NCBI GenBank assembly: GCA_910592005.1
Contig: CAJVPP010002148.1
Location: 1-16,121, forward strand
DNA length: 16,121 bases
Direction of reading: 5' to 3'
Origin: Funneliformis mosseae
Lineage: Eukaryota > Glomeromycota > Glomeromycetes > Glomerales > Glomeraceae
Shown: piece after piece, positions 1-9,186 of the stretch
Layout: the number at the start of each line of letters is the position of its first letter
How positions within the stretch are numbered: the stretch's first letter is position 1
Notes under the pieces: model-generated
What the model was told of the DNA's origin: nothing
Databases searched by the model: none
What the model saw: only the letters and a program-made list of their open reading frames with translations
Made by a program: the position numbers and the translations under genes

Positions 1-79
1 ATAAATAAAATATTAAGATATTATTAAATGAAATACTATCGCTATTAATTACATAATTCATGAAACAAGTTATAAAGAT

Positions 80-1440
80 AAAGCACTGATTCAAAAGAAA
101 TTCTATGATACGGAAGCCGTTCCTATAAAAAAAGAAAGAAAAAAGAACGTTAGTAACATTCTTTCTCAAAGAAGAATCTTACCCCATTCAAAGTATACCT
201 TCCAAGAGCTGATCCAAGAGAAATTCTATAGTCTAAAGGTTCTTAGAAACCGTTCCTACAAAAAGAAAGAGAAAAAGAACGTTAGTAACGTTCTTTCTTA
301 AGAAAAAACCCCACCCCATTCAAAACCTACCTTCCAAGAGCCGATCTGAGAGAAATTTCATAATCCAAATAATCTTAGAAGCCGTTCCTATAAAAAAGGA
401 AGAAAAAAGAACGTTAAAAACGTTCTTTCTCAAAGAAGAGCTCCATCCCATCAAAACCTACCTTCCAAGAGCCGATCTAAGAGAAATTTCATGGTCTAAA
501 GGTTCTTATAAGCCGTTTCTACAAAAAAAGAGAGAAAAAAGAATATTAGAAACGTTCTTTCTCAAAGAAGAACCCCACTCCATTCAAAACTTACCTTCTA
601 AGAGCCGATCTGAGAGAAATTCTATAATCCAAATAATCTTAGAAGCCGTTCTTACAAAAAAGGAAGAAAAAGAATGTTAGAAACGTTCTTTCTCAAAGAA
701 GAACCCCACTCCATCAAAACCTACCTTTCAAGAGTCGATCCAAGAGAAATTCCATAGTTCAAAGGTTCTTATAAGTCATTTTTATAAAAAAGAGAGAAAA
801 AAGAACGTTAGAAACGTTCTTTCTCAAAGAAGAACCCCACCCTATCAAAACCTACCTTCCAAGAGCCGATCTAAGAGAAATTCTATAGTCCAAAGGTTCT
901 TATAAGCCGTTCTTACAAAAAAGAGAGAAAAAAAAACGTTAGAAATATTCTTTCTCAAAGAAGAACCCCACTCTATCAAAACCTACCTTCCAAGAGCCGA
1001 TTCAAGAGAAATTCCATGGTCCAAAGGTTCTTATAAGCCGTTCCTACAAAAAAAAGAGAAAAAAGAACATTAGAAACGTTCTTTCTCAAAGAAGAACCCT
1101 ACCCCATTCAAAACCTACCTTACAAGAGCTGACCCAAGAGAACTTCTATAATCCAAATGTTCTTAGAAGCCATTCCTACAAAAAAGAAAGGAAAAAGAAC
1201 ATTAGTAACGTTCTTTCTCAAAGAAGAATCTTACCCATTCAACACTTACCCTCAAGAGCCGATCCAAGAGAAATTCCAAGAGCTAAAGATTACTAGAAGT
1301 CATTCCTACAAAAAAAATAAAGGAAAAAAAACGTTAGTAATGTTCTTTCTTAATGAAGAACTCCACTCATTTCGCCCAAAAGATATATTGTCAAGAAAAT
1401 TCAGAATCTGAAGCTGTTCCTACAAAAAAAGGAGGGAGAA
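80..1440. repeat. Ten-copy tandem array of a ~131-bp unit
   Basis: The landmark GCCGTTCC or its variants recurs at about 116, 249, 381, 512, 645, 775, 906, 1037, 1169, 1299 and 1413, giving spacings of 130-133 bp and a shorter last interval. Each unit holds an A-rich stretch, a palindrome (AAGAACGTT, 3-nt spacer, AACGTTCTT), a CAAAGAAGAACCCCA stretch, then CTACCTTCCAAGAGCC and a GAGAAATT stretch. The unit is not a multiple of three, so no reading frame persists across it. Short ORFs here, such as 1157-1411 which spans two units, are by-products. No function is evident. Divergence between units is mostly transitions. Confidence 0.93.
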
Positions 1441-1503
1441 AAAGAGAAAGAAAGGAAGAGAAAGAGAGGGGGAGAGGGAGAGAGGGAGAGGGAGAGGGAG
1501 AGT
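1427..1503. repeat. Polypurine GA-only tract at the end of the array
   Basis: About 75 bp made almost only of G and A, ending in repeats of GAGAGG and GGGAGA. It directly follows the last partial 131-bp unit, whose own A/G-rich segment (AAAAAAGGAGGGAGAAA) probably seeded it by slippage. Such mirror-symmetric purine tracts can form triplex DNA in general; nothing here shows that it does. Confidence 0.85.
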
Positions 1504-2814
1504 AAAAAAAAATTAAAATTAAAATAAAAAACAACTTATTAATGAATTGCTTCAGACAACAATCACAGTCGATTGATTATGTAATCATTCAGCATATCAC
1601 GCAAAAAGGTCCTGCATCTCTGCTAAAAATAATAAAAAAAATAAAAATTAAAAAAAACCATAACTGGTCATGGTTAATATATTTAATATATTTCAGTTTA
1701 TCGATCATTTATAATTTTAGAATGATCGGCGAATTTTTATGAACTTCTAGAATGTCGATCATTTGTCGATCAACACTGTATTTAGAAATTCTATATTTGG
1801 TAAAATCCCTGATTGTACTTTGTAGAACTTTATATACAATGAACAGAATGACATACTAGTTCACAGAATATCTCACCTACATTTTAAAAATATTTTAATA
1901 AATAAAAGGTCGCAGTTTATTTGAATTTCTATTATTATACTAATACTTTCAAAAGATATATTTATGATATATACTTTTTTGAAGGGAGTGATTCCTTTAA
2001 AACTTTGGTTACAAGCTTAAAGAGTAAATGATCGACAAATTGCAATTTAGGGGGTAAAGATTTACAGTATAAGAAATAAGTTGCACTAATATAAAAATAA
2101 ATAACTTTTGAGCTAACAATTTTTATTAATAACTTTTTTATAAAACAAACTTTAACTTTAATTTGAATTAGAAATTATATTTATAAATATCTTACAAATA
2201 TTAATTATTAAAAGCTTTATCAAATTATAAGGGTTTCATTTATATTTAATTAAATAAGGATAATTATATTAGATACATTTATTCAAAATAAAAATATAAT
2301 TAAAAAAACTATGCATTTTTTTTATCTAAACCTTCAGGTATATACTGAAAAATAGTATAATACCAATTTTGATAAATCATATTAATTTAAAAAACTATCA
2401 AGCTATATATTTAAAATTTAAATATTTGTATATTTAGTAGATTTTGAAAATTTATACTTTGAATAAATGAAAATATTTGCAATTATTATCATTTTAATAA
2501 TAGCATATTAACAATTCAATTTGATAATATATTTTCTAATTATAGATATTTAAATGGTTTTTTTTATGTAATTTAAAAAACCTTAAAGATACATTAGTTA
2601 GATCTTCTTTTTTACTTATCCATTCATGTGATTGTTTAAACTAAATATTAAATATTCTGCTTATCTTAACTATTTGTAGTTTTATTTTTTTATAATAATT
2701 AATTCTTTTTGACTTTTCTAAGATATATCAATATTTTAGTAATTTTTATTATATGTATTTTCAAAATACTTTTATTACTAATTATTAATGAATATATATA
2801 TTTGAATCTATTAG
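1504..2814. other. AT-rich stretch without a supportable gene
   Basis: No coding region, RNA gene or clear repeat can be supported. Small inverted motifs occur: CGATCATT near 1700 with AATGATCG near 1720, and TTTGTCGATCA at 1762-1772 with its complement at 2029-2039. These could be ends of a very decayed small element of about 280 bp, but no target duplication is visible. The 66-codon ORF at 1542-1742 is the length expected by chance at this base composition. Confidence 0.6.
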
Positions 2815-3145
2815 ATTTAGATCACACCTCTATTTTAAGACTTTAGTTGAAAGAAAATTATAAGTTATAATAAGATCATTTGAAAGATATTTTTTATCTA
2901 AATAGTTAATACTTCTTTAATAATTGGAAAAAATAATTTTTTTATCTTTTAAATTAGCTTGATATAAATTAAGATTTATAATAAGTTAACAGTCTTTTAC
3001 TTTTAATATATCATAAATTATTTTTTCACTAATATCATATTTACTAATTATGTCTTTGTTTTTAAAAAAACAAAGCTAATTTTTTAAATAAACTTTTTTT
3101 ACATTTTTTAAGGTTTTAGATAAAATTGAAGTTAACTTTATTTTC
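2815..3145 (-). pseudogene. Remnant of Tigger/pogo (CENP-B-like) transposase, N-terminal part
   Basis: Read on the minus strand, one frame gives recognisable pieces in order: KYDISEKIIYDILKVKD, then NLYQANLKDKK, then DLIITYNFLSTKVLK. This matches the layout of the CENP-B/Tigger DNA-binding region: a psq-type helix-turn-helix with an S-x-I-x-DIL-K-KD pattern, followed by the second HTH where LIITDDILSTKAL is typical. In-frame stops fall where Trp or Gln are expected (after KDC, after FSNY, after STKVLK). The DDE catalytic core is not recognisable downstream toward lower coordinates, so this is a dead fragment. Tigger/pogo elements insert at TA and have CAGT-type ends like those of the MITE at 5177-5348, but no link between the two copies is shown. 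Family recognition is from memory of motif patterns. Confidence 0.55.
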
Positions 3146-3180
3146 ATATTTAAAAAAGTTTCGAATTGATGCTAAATAGT

Positions 3181-3320
3181 CATGTCTGATTGGGATTAAT
3201 CAGCATCGATTAACATCTGTTTATGCCAATCAGAAAATATGACAAATCAGCCATAAATAGTATCAAAATCAGCCTAAAATTAGTCATCTGATTTTTAGCT
3301 AATTTGGACTATTTCAACAA
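3181..3320. repeat. Dispersed GATTGG-type repeat, copy 1
   Basis: Begins CATGTCTGATTGG and ends around ATTTCAACAAG. It aligns over its whole length with 12925-13065, sharing CATGTCTGATTGG, ATAGTATCAAAATCAG and CTAAAATTAG in the same order and spacing. It contains short inverted motifs such as CTGATT and AATCAG around a GGGATT centre. It has no coding potential. It abuts the 5' side of the decayed Tigger fragment. Confidence 0.8.
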
Positions 3321-3406
3321 GAGTTATTATTATTAAAAAGAAAATTTTTTAAAAAAATAATATCTTAGTGTTGAAAATTTTATTTAATTGGACATATAAA
3401 TTTTAA

Positions 3407-3898
3407 ATGTCTAAACAAATACTGATCTTATCGATAAATAATAGAGAACTTATTGTAAGTATAGAGAATAAATGGTCACAAATTGAAGAAGAATATTTAA
3501 TAAATTTAGATTAAAAAGTAAAGAAATTTTAGAATGTATTTATACTTGAATTAGAAAATTCATAACCAAAATTTGTAAAATTAATTTTATTTTATAATAT
3601 AAATAAAGTTTTTGAAAGAATTTTTGATTTAAAATTTAATTCAATTAAAATATAGTTAGATATTTTCTTTGTAAATGTGATAGTAAAGAAAAAATTAGTA
3701 TTAGCGAAAAAATATAATGCAGTAACTTATATTAAATGACTCATTTATAAGCATGGTATGTAATATATATTTATTTTTTTTAAGAGTGTATTTGAAAATA
3801 ATAATGACAAAATTATAAAATGCATATATATTTATTTAATATTTTATTATTCATGAAATTTTATCGTGATTATAAATAAATTCAAAATAGTACTTTTT
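3407..3898 (+). pseudogene. Possible decayed coding frame, unknown product
   Basis: From an ATG at 3407 one frame runs about 164 codons with only seven stops. Roughly 16 would be expected at this AT content (my rough estimate of one stop per ten codons). The peptide begins MSKQILILSINNRELIVSIE and later reads FYNINKVFERIFDLKFNS and AKKYNAVTYIK. Most of the stops (TAA or TAG) could be CAA or CAG codons hit by one C-to-T change; the TGA codons would need a CGA or TGG ancestor. After about 3898 the frame is lost. I do not recognise a family. The signal is weak, and chance in a lysine- and isoleucine-rich AT background is a fair alternative. Confidence 0.33.
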
Positions 3899-4097
3899 TA
3901 ATTAAAGTAAATTATGAACAATATATTCTAAATATATGACCATTGGATTTAATTTTAAATTATATAACTAAGTCTAAGACATATCTATATTTACTACTAT
4001 TACACATAAACTTATGAAAGTAAATTAACTTGAAAGAAAACTTAAATAGTACAAATTTGAAAAAAAAAATCTTCAGTCATTGTGTTTTGAAGTAATC

Positions 4098-4128
<31 letters not shown>

Positions 4129-4564
4129 TTATAAAAAAAAATTAGCTTACGAACTATTCTAAAAGAAGTTATCAAATAAAAAAAATTTATTGATAAGAAA
4201 AATTAAAAAATTCATATAGTTAACTTAACTATCAAAATCCATCAAATTTTTAAAATTATTTAAAAAGTTTTGAAAAATAAAGAATAATTTTTTATTATTC
4301 AGATTGTATAGTATGAATTTACTTATACTAATTCAATATGAAACATAATATTTGCTATTAATAATACTCTTATTTATTTTTTTATTTGTAAAAAAAAAAT
4401 AAATATAAAAGTAATAAAATAAATGTAATAATTTGTAGGCAAATTTTTTAGTATTAGGATGTATGCAAACAGGATAGATCACACTGGTCAAAATCAAAAA
4501 AATCAGACATGCGAAAAATTGGCCTAAATTCAATCTAAATTTGGAAAATTATTAAAAAATCAGC
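3899..4564. other. AT-rich stretch with no gene
   Basis: Apart from the TAA microsatellite at 4098-4128, I see only A/T homopolymers and no supportable gene. A 66-codon minus-strand ORF (4333-4533) is hydrophobic but its length is expected by chance. It has no homology I recognise. Confidence 0.6.
4098..4128. repeat. (TAA)n microsatellite, about ten units
   Basis: An uninterrupted run of TAA triplets, about ten copies, flanked by ordinary AT-rich DNA. It is a perfect trinucleotide repeat and therefore likely to vary in length between strains. Confidence 0.95.
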
Positions 4565-4740
4565 CTAGCCGATTGGTATACATTAGAAATAGACCAAGAA
4601 TTAGCTGAAATTCGACTTATCTTATTTATAGCTGATTGGCATACGTTAAAAATTGGCTAAAATTTGACCCATCTTATTTATAGTCAATTGACGTCTGATT
4701 TATATTTGATTGATATACATCACAAATAGACTAAAATATT
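4565..4740. repeat. Diverged GATTGG-type tandem block, copy 2
   Basis: Three degenerate units starting near 4571 (GATTGGTATACAT), 4633 (GATTGGCATACGT) and 4687 (ATTGACGTCTGAT). They share TTAGCTGAAATT or TGGCTAAAATTT and CTTATTTATAG segments. Vocabulary is shared with the blocks at 3181-3320 and 12617-13068. It lies just beyond the 3' end of the minus-strand Tnp2-like pseudogene. Confidence 0.65.
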
Positions 4741-5176
4741 TCAAAATAAAATAAAATTCAGAAGGAAATATAATTGATATTTAGGATTAATAGCCAAATA
4801 ATACTAAAAACATCCAATTTATTTTTATAAATGGTATTTTCTATTAATTGGATTAACAGCCAAATATTTTTTTGCATTTTGTTAGGCTGAAATTTGATAG
4901 TTAATCAGTAAAAATCAACCCAAAATATGATGAACTGGTATTATACAATCATGACTTTTCAGATAAAATTCAGTATCCCATAATTCAACATTACAAGTTT
5001 CTTCTTTGCTAAATAATATCACATATTTGGAGAACTTGCAGGTTTATACTAATGAACAAATGCTAAAAAATATTCAGCCTTTCTAGATGGAAAATCGACT
5101 TTATGTGTAAAATAATATTAGACTTGGCTAGGATAATAATTGACTGTACTATTATTTATAATAAATTTGGCCAATA

Positions 5177-5348
5177 CAGTCAACTCTTGATATAGCGAAC
5201 TTTTGATATAATGAATTTTTTAAACAAATATAATAAAAATACTCTTGTTATAGCGAATTGACCAATCAAATCTCTTAAAATCTTCATTATAGCCTTATAG
5301 CGAAGTTGAGGTCTAGGATATAGAGTTTGTTATAACAAGGGTTGACTG
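5177..5348. mobile_element. 172-bp pogo/Tigger-type MITE with TA duplication
   Basis: Left end CAGTCAACTCTTGATATAG and right end, read inward on the other strand, CAGTCAACCCTTGTTATAAC. About 20 of 24 terminal positions match. TA flanks both sides (5175-5176 and 5349-5350), the target duplication of Tc1/mariner/pogo elements. The interior repeats TTATAGCGAA-like motifs and codes for nothing. It sits in the transposase pseudogene. Dropping the element plus one TA joins KNSYI to LAKF in one frame, which fixes both borders exactly. The family call rests on the CAGT ends and TA target, which are standard for pogo/Tigger. Confidence 0.93.
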
Positions 5349-7211
5349 TATATACGAATTTTTTACATATCGCAAAGATATTAATGATCTGAAGATTTCA
5401 GAATTAATTTGATACCTTCTGAATTGATTCATTTTGATCTAAATCATTATATCATCTTCTGAATCCTTATCGAATAGCTTCCTAAAATCAAACGTGATAT
5501 AAGTTACATTGTAGTATTTAATTATTAAATCAAACATTTCGCTTGAAATAATTATATTATTTGATGATAGTTTAAGGAATTTACTGGAAAATAGTTCACT
5601 ACCAGTAATATTTGATTTCTTAATATTTTGTGAATTCATCCAAAATCGATAGATTTCGTCAAAAAAAATTCATCTGTATCTGAAAGAAACCAATTGAAGG
5701 CTGATTGTCTAGCAATTCAAACCCTTTACTTCGATACTACTGAAACTTGTAATACTGTTGATTTGAATATTAAATATCAATCGATGCATTAGCTCAGATT
5801 CAATTTTCTATTACTATTCGATAAAGAACTTAAAAATTGTTTATAAATTAGTAAGCTGATTTATTCAAGAAATTCTCAAAAAAAAAATACCTAATATTCC
5901 ATTCATGTGTTCAAAAGAAAAATACCAAAATGCATATAATAGACCATAATCTCTTAAGCAATTATACAAATAGAGAGAAAGGTGAAGATTTGGTGTGATT
6001 TTGTTACGCCTGTAATTATTTTCAATCAACTTCACCATCTTAATTAGTCTTTGATATGCTTCATGTAATAGATCTAATTCTACAATCTGACTTACTAAAA
6101 TTGTACAAATCCTTACAAAATGTGTAAAAATCTTTCTATCTACAATCAGAAGATGTTTCCAAAGTGAAACAGTAGTATATACAGTGAAAAATATTCATTA
6201 CTGATTAGCCATAAAATTAGAAAATTCTTCTCCTTCATGAATTTTATTCAGAATTCGACCCAAATCAGAAGATATCTGAAACTCATTCATCTTTTTCTGA
6301 ATCTTATTCAAGGAAATTAATATCAAAATCCCTTTATTGATCCAGATTCATTTTACTATTCATCATGTAATACCTAAAAATAAGCAATGCATTAGATCAA
6401 TTATGATATATTTTATAGGATCAAAATATGGCAAACATAATAATTCAGACTATCTTATACCACTTTGCTTTACAAATCATTTTTGTGAAGCATCTGAATT
6501 ATAGCATTTCTATTCTAACGCATTTTGATGATGCTCAATTAAATCTCACATAATGAACCAATCATCGATATTATCTATTCTGGCAAAATTATGCTGATAA
6601 TTTTCATAATTTGCCTTCTTTTCACATCTATATCATAATACTAAGGCTGAAATATGTCTATAAATTTTTCTAGCAGCTGGTACATCACATTAAATAAGAA
6701 TTAAAGCTGCATAAATGTTCTTTTCTTCAGGATGTTTATATATTTTATATATTGTAAATCCATTCTAAAGTGATTCCAATTCATCTATAATCAGTGTTAA
6801 ATAGTGATTTATTTTATGTAAACTGACTTCGCTTGGTCTGGATAAAAGACTAAGAGTCAGTAAATTTTCATGTTTAAATCAGATATCATAAGGCAAATTG
6901 TATATAGTGGCATATATTACTCTAATGCTATAAATAGTACCACCATATGGCTATAACCAGTCAAGATTTGGCATTAATCTAAGATGAGAATTGATTACTT
7001 CATTTCAAAAAAAATTTGCTGAATCTTCTTGTAAAATTCTTTTAACGTTTGTCAAACTTCACCATCATATATATCAGTCATAATATTGTTAAAATGCTGA
7101 TGATTTGTTTATTGTTTCAGGCTAGTTTCAAAATTAGACTGATAATATATAGAATTGAGTTGTTATCGAATTTCAAAAAATGGAATAATTAAATTAAATC
7201 TAATTAAAGTT

Positions 7212-7280
7212 CAATTTGTCAATATGATTTTTTGAGATAACAAAGTATTGCAAAATCATATTTTGCAAATTGACAAATTG
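7212..7280. repeat. Imperfect palindrome inside the Tnp2-like pseudogene
   Basis: CAATTTGTCAAT followed by ATGATTTT at 7212-7231 is mirrored by the complement at 7252-7280, where the two arm blocks are separated by 9 extra bases. It occupies a place where the transposase alignment is lost, between the KCQHIEF-like segment and the next recognisable one. It may be a small inverted duplication or a short insertion. Confidence 0.5.
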
Positions 7281-7289
7281 GAAAATTCT

Positions 7290-7320
7290 ATATGCTGACA
7301 TTTCATTACAGTCAGCATAT
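7290..7320. repeat. Perfect 10-bp inverted repeat
   Basis: ATATGCTGAC and GTCAGCATAT flank an 11-base spacer. On the minus strand the second half codes the recognisable MKCQHIEF-like piece of the transposase, so only the other arm needs explaining, by chance or by local inverted duplication. Confidence 0.55.
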
Positions 7321-8260
7321 TATTCTATTGAAAATTTACCACTTCCTGCTTTTGATACAGCTTATAACATTTGGAACAAGGAACGAAATGGTAAAATCAG
7401 TCATTTAATCCAAGTGCTTTTTCGTTAAGTATATTGAATTTAAAAAATTTCTAAATTTATTACCTCTGATTTCTATCAGAACCAATTTCATAAATTTTAT
7501 TAACGCCTCAGTTGCAGACTCTGTAATGTTGAATCTTGTCTGAAATGATATGATCCAAAGTAAAATCCACAAAAATCAGTTATCAATTGATTTTATATTT
7601 GGTGGATTTTGAAATGGCTCGTAATCTGGTGATGTATAATTTTCAAAAATTTCAAAATAATTCTTTACAGAAATATCATCATCTTCAGATTCACCTATAA
7701 TATAATCTTCTTCAGTGGTAAATTCTAAAGATTCTGAATGTTGATCAGCTTTTGTTTCAAAATTATCAGAAGGATTTATACCAGATTTTAGATGATTTGT
7801 GTATTTTCTTACACGTCTCTGAGGTAAAAAAGTAGAATCAAAATCTTCTTGATGTCTATCATCAGATTCATATTCAATGATTTCTATAATTCATCCAGTC
7901 AAAGTTAATGTTAACGATTCTCCCATTTCGTCTTATATTCTAAATTGATAAAATGTATCTGAAATAGATCTTTGTAAATCTTGATATTTAACTCTAATAT
8001 TATGAAAGGTTGATAGTCTAGAAGTAGATATATTTTCTTTATTAGTTAAATCACCAATTGACCTACTTATTCTTCTATGAGAAGATATATTTGAAGATTG
8101 AAAAGTAGAAATATCTTCTTCATAAATTAATCTAAGAATTGATCTATTTCTTTTACGAGAAGATGTATTAGAAGATTAACTAGATAATGAATCATTATCA
8201 TCACTACATAATTTAAAAATTGACCTTTTTCAACTTATTTTTATTTTATAATTGAAAAAT

Positions 8261-8459
8261 TAAGAGGAAAATAAAAGTTCAAAATGGAGTTATTTTGAGG
8301 ATGATTTTAGTTAAATTTTATATTTTTTTAAAAAAATGCAGTAGTTTTGCAAATATTTATATTATTATACTAAACTATTGTTTTACTTTTTTAGTAAATA
8401 TAAACAATTAAATAAATTTCCTTTTTAAATAATTGTAATGTTTATAACTATTTTTGTTA
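8261..8459. other. AT-rich spacer
   Basis: No gene. It lies between the 5' end of the minus-strand transposase pseudogene and the 90-bp tandem array, so any promoter of the transposase would have been here or inside the array. None can be pointed to. Confidence 0.5.
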
Positions 8460-9005
8460 AGTTGTTTTGATTTAATGCATTGATAAATTGTTTGTTTCTG
8501 ACTTACTTTAAGTGTGTTTTGATTTAATGCATTGATAAATTGTTTTCAAATCTTATATTAATTTAATGCATGATAAAAGTATTGTTTCCAATTTACTTTA
8601 AGTACATTTTGATCTAATGTATCGATAGATTGTTTCTGAATCTTGTATTAATTTAATGCATGATGAAAGTATTATTTCTGATTTACTTTAAATGTGTTTT
8701 GATTTAATATATCAATAGATTGTTTCCAAATTTTATATCGATTTAATGTATGATAAAAGTATTATTTCCAATTTACTTTAAGTGCATTTTGATTTAATAT
8801 ATTGATAGATTGTTTCTAAATCTTGTATCAATTTAATGCATGATAAAAGTATTGCTTCTGATTTACTTTAAGTGTGTTTTAATTTAATATATTGATAAAT
8901 TGTTTCCAATTTACTTTAAGTCCTTTTTATGTATAATTAAAATATTTATTATAAAGATAATTATTTCCGATTTACTTTAAGTATTATATTGATTTAATGC
9001 ATTAT
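8460..9005. repeat. 90-bp tandem array, about five copies
   Basis: TTACTTTAAG-type cores start at about 8503, 8593, 8683, 8773 and 8863, exactly 90 bp apart, then at 8911 and 8972. Each unit has two related halves: one with TTTAATGCATTGATAAATTG and one with TTTAATGCATGATAAAAGT. The 48-bp last step matches one half-unit. The array is directly upstream of the promoter-like stretch of the multi-exon pseudogene, so it could be an upstream regulatory repeat, but it may equally be an unrelated satellite. Confidence 0.9.
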
Positions 9006-9035
9006 CTGATATAACTATTTGAGTTTATTTCTGAC

Positions 9036-9186
9036 ATATATATAAAAATTTATATAAATAAGCTTGATTTTTCTACTTCTTAAAAAAATAATTTCAACTT
9101 AAACTTTATCTTTTTAAATCAAATTTTATCTTTACAATCAAATTTCTTCTTTAATTTTTTCTTTTTACAATTTCTCTTTTCATAAA
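9036..9186 (+). promoter_or_regulatory. TATA-like box and pyrimidine-rich leader
   Basis: TATATATAAAAA at about 9036-9047 is followed by a strongly CT-rich stretch (runs such as CTTCTTT and TTTCTCTTTTC) up to the first ATG-bearing unit near 9187. A TATA box followed by a CT tract is a common fungal promoter layout. In an AT-rich genome the TATA match alone means little, so the call rests on the CT tract and the position ahead of the exon-1 array. Confidence 0.4.

Larger units (their letters stand above)
4825..8260 (-). pseudogene. Tnp2/CACTA-like transposase pseudogene, nearly full length
   Basis: On the minus strand the pieces of a roughly 1,050-residue transposase appear in the right order, in shifting frames and broken by stops. 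A Ser/Arg/acidic N-terminus (8215-7610, with a self-similar SSNTSSRKRNRS / SSNISSHRRISRS segment) is followed by QTRFNITESATEALIKFM (about 7545-7490). Next come a CxxC segment PCSKCYKLYQKQEVVNFQ (about 7385-7330), MTDIYDGEV (about 7085), PNLDWL then PYGGTIYS (about 6965), EVSLHKINHYL and DELESL (6830-6770), PYFDPIKY then IDLMHCLFLGIT (6440-6365), and FSFEHMNGILG (5925-5890). The C-terminus reads AVNPINRKYHL before a TAA at 4825-4827. Conserved Trp, Gln and Arg sites are often stops, and several frameshifts occur. No start codon is clear. A MITE interrupts it at 5177-5348. Tnp2-type transposases cut and paste CACTA-type elements; this copy cannot be functional. Terminal repeats of the parent element were not found. 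Confidence 0.85.

Noticed and set aside
1157..1411. 84-codon ORF with repeated TLVTFFLKEE-like motif
   Set aside because: It is two consecutive units of the 131-bp satellite that happen to share a frame through small indels. The unit length is not a multiple of three and other units do not keep the frame.
80..1440. CRISPR array
   Set aside because: The units are head-to-tail copies of one 131-bp sequence with no unique spacers, and the setting is eukaryotic.
1542..1742. 66-codon plus-strand ORF
   Set aside because: ORFs of this length are expected by chance in DNA of this composition and window size; no motif or context supports it.
4333..4533. 66-codon hydrophobic minus-strand ORF
   Set aside because: Phe/Tyr/Ile-rich translation is what A/T homopolymers give; length at chance level and no neighbour supports it.
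5177..5348. Intron in the transposase instead of a MITE
   Set aside because: No GT...AG boundaries at the insertion ends, while inverted repeats and a TA duplication are present.
5439..5639. 66-codon minus-strand ORF as an independent gene
   Set aside because: It is an open piece of the Tnp2-like transposase pseudogene, continuous in order with pieces on both sides.
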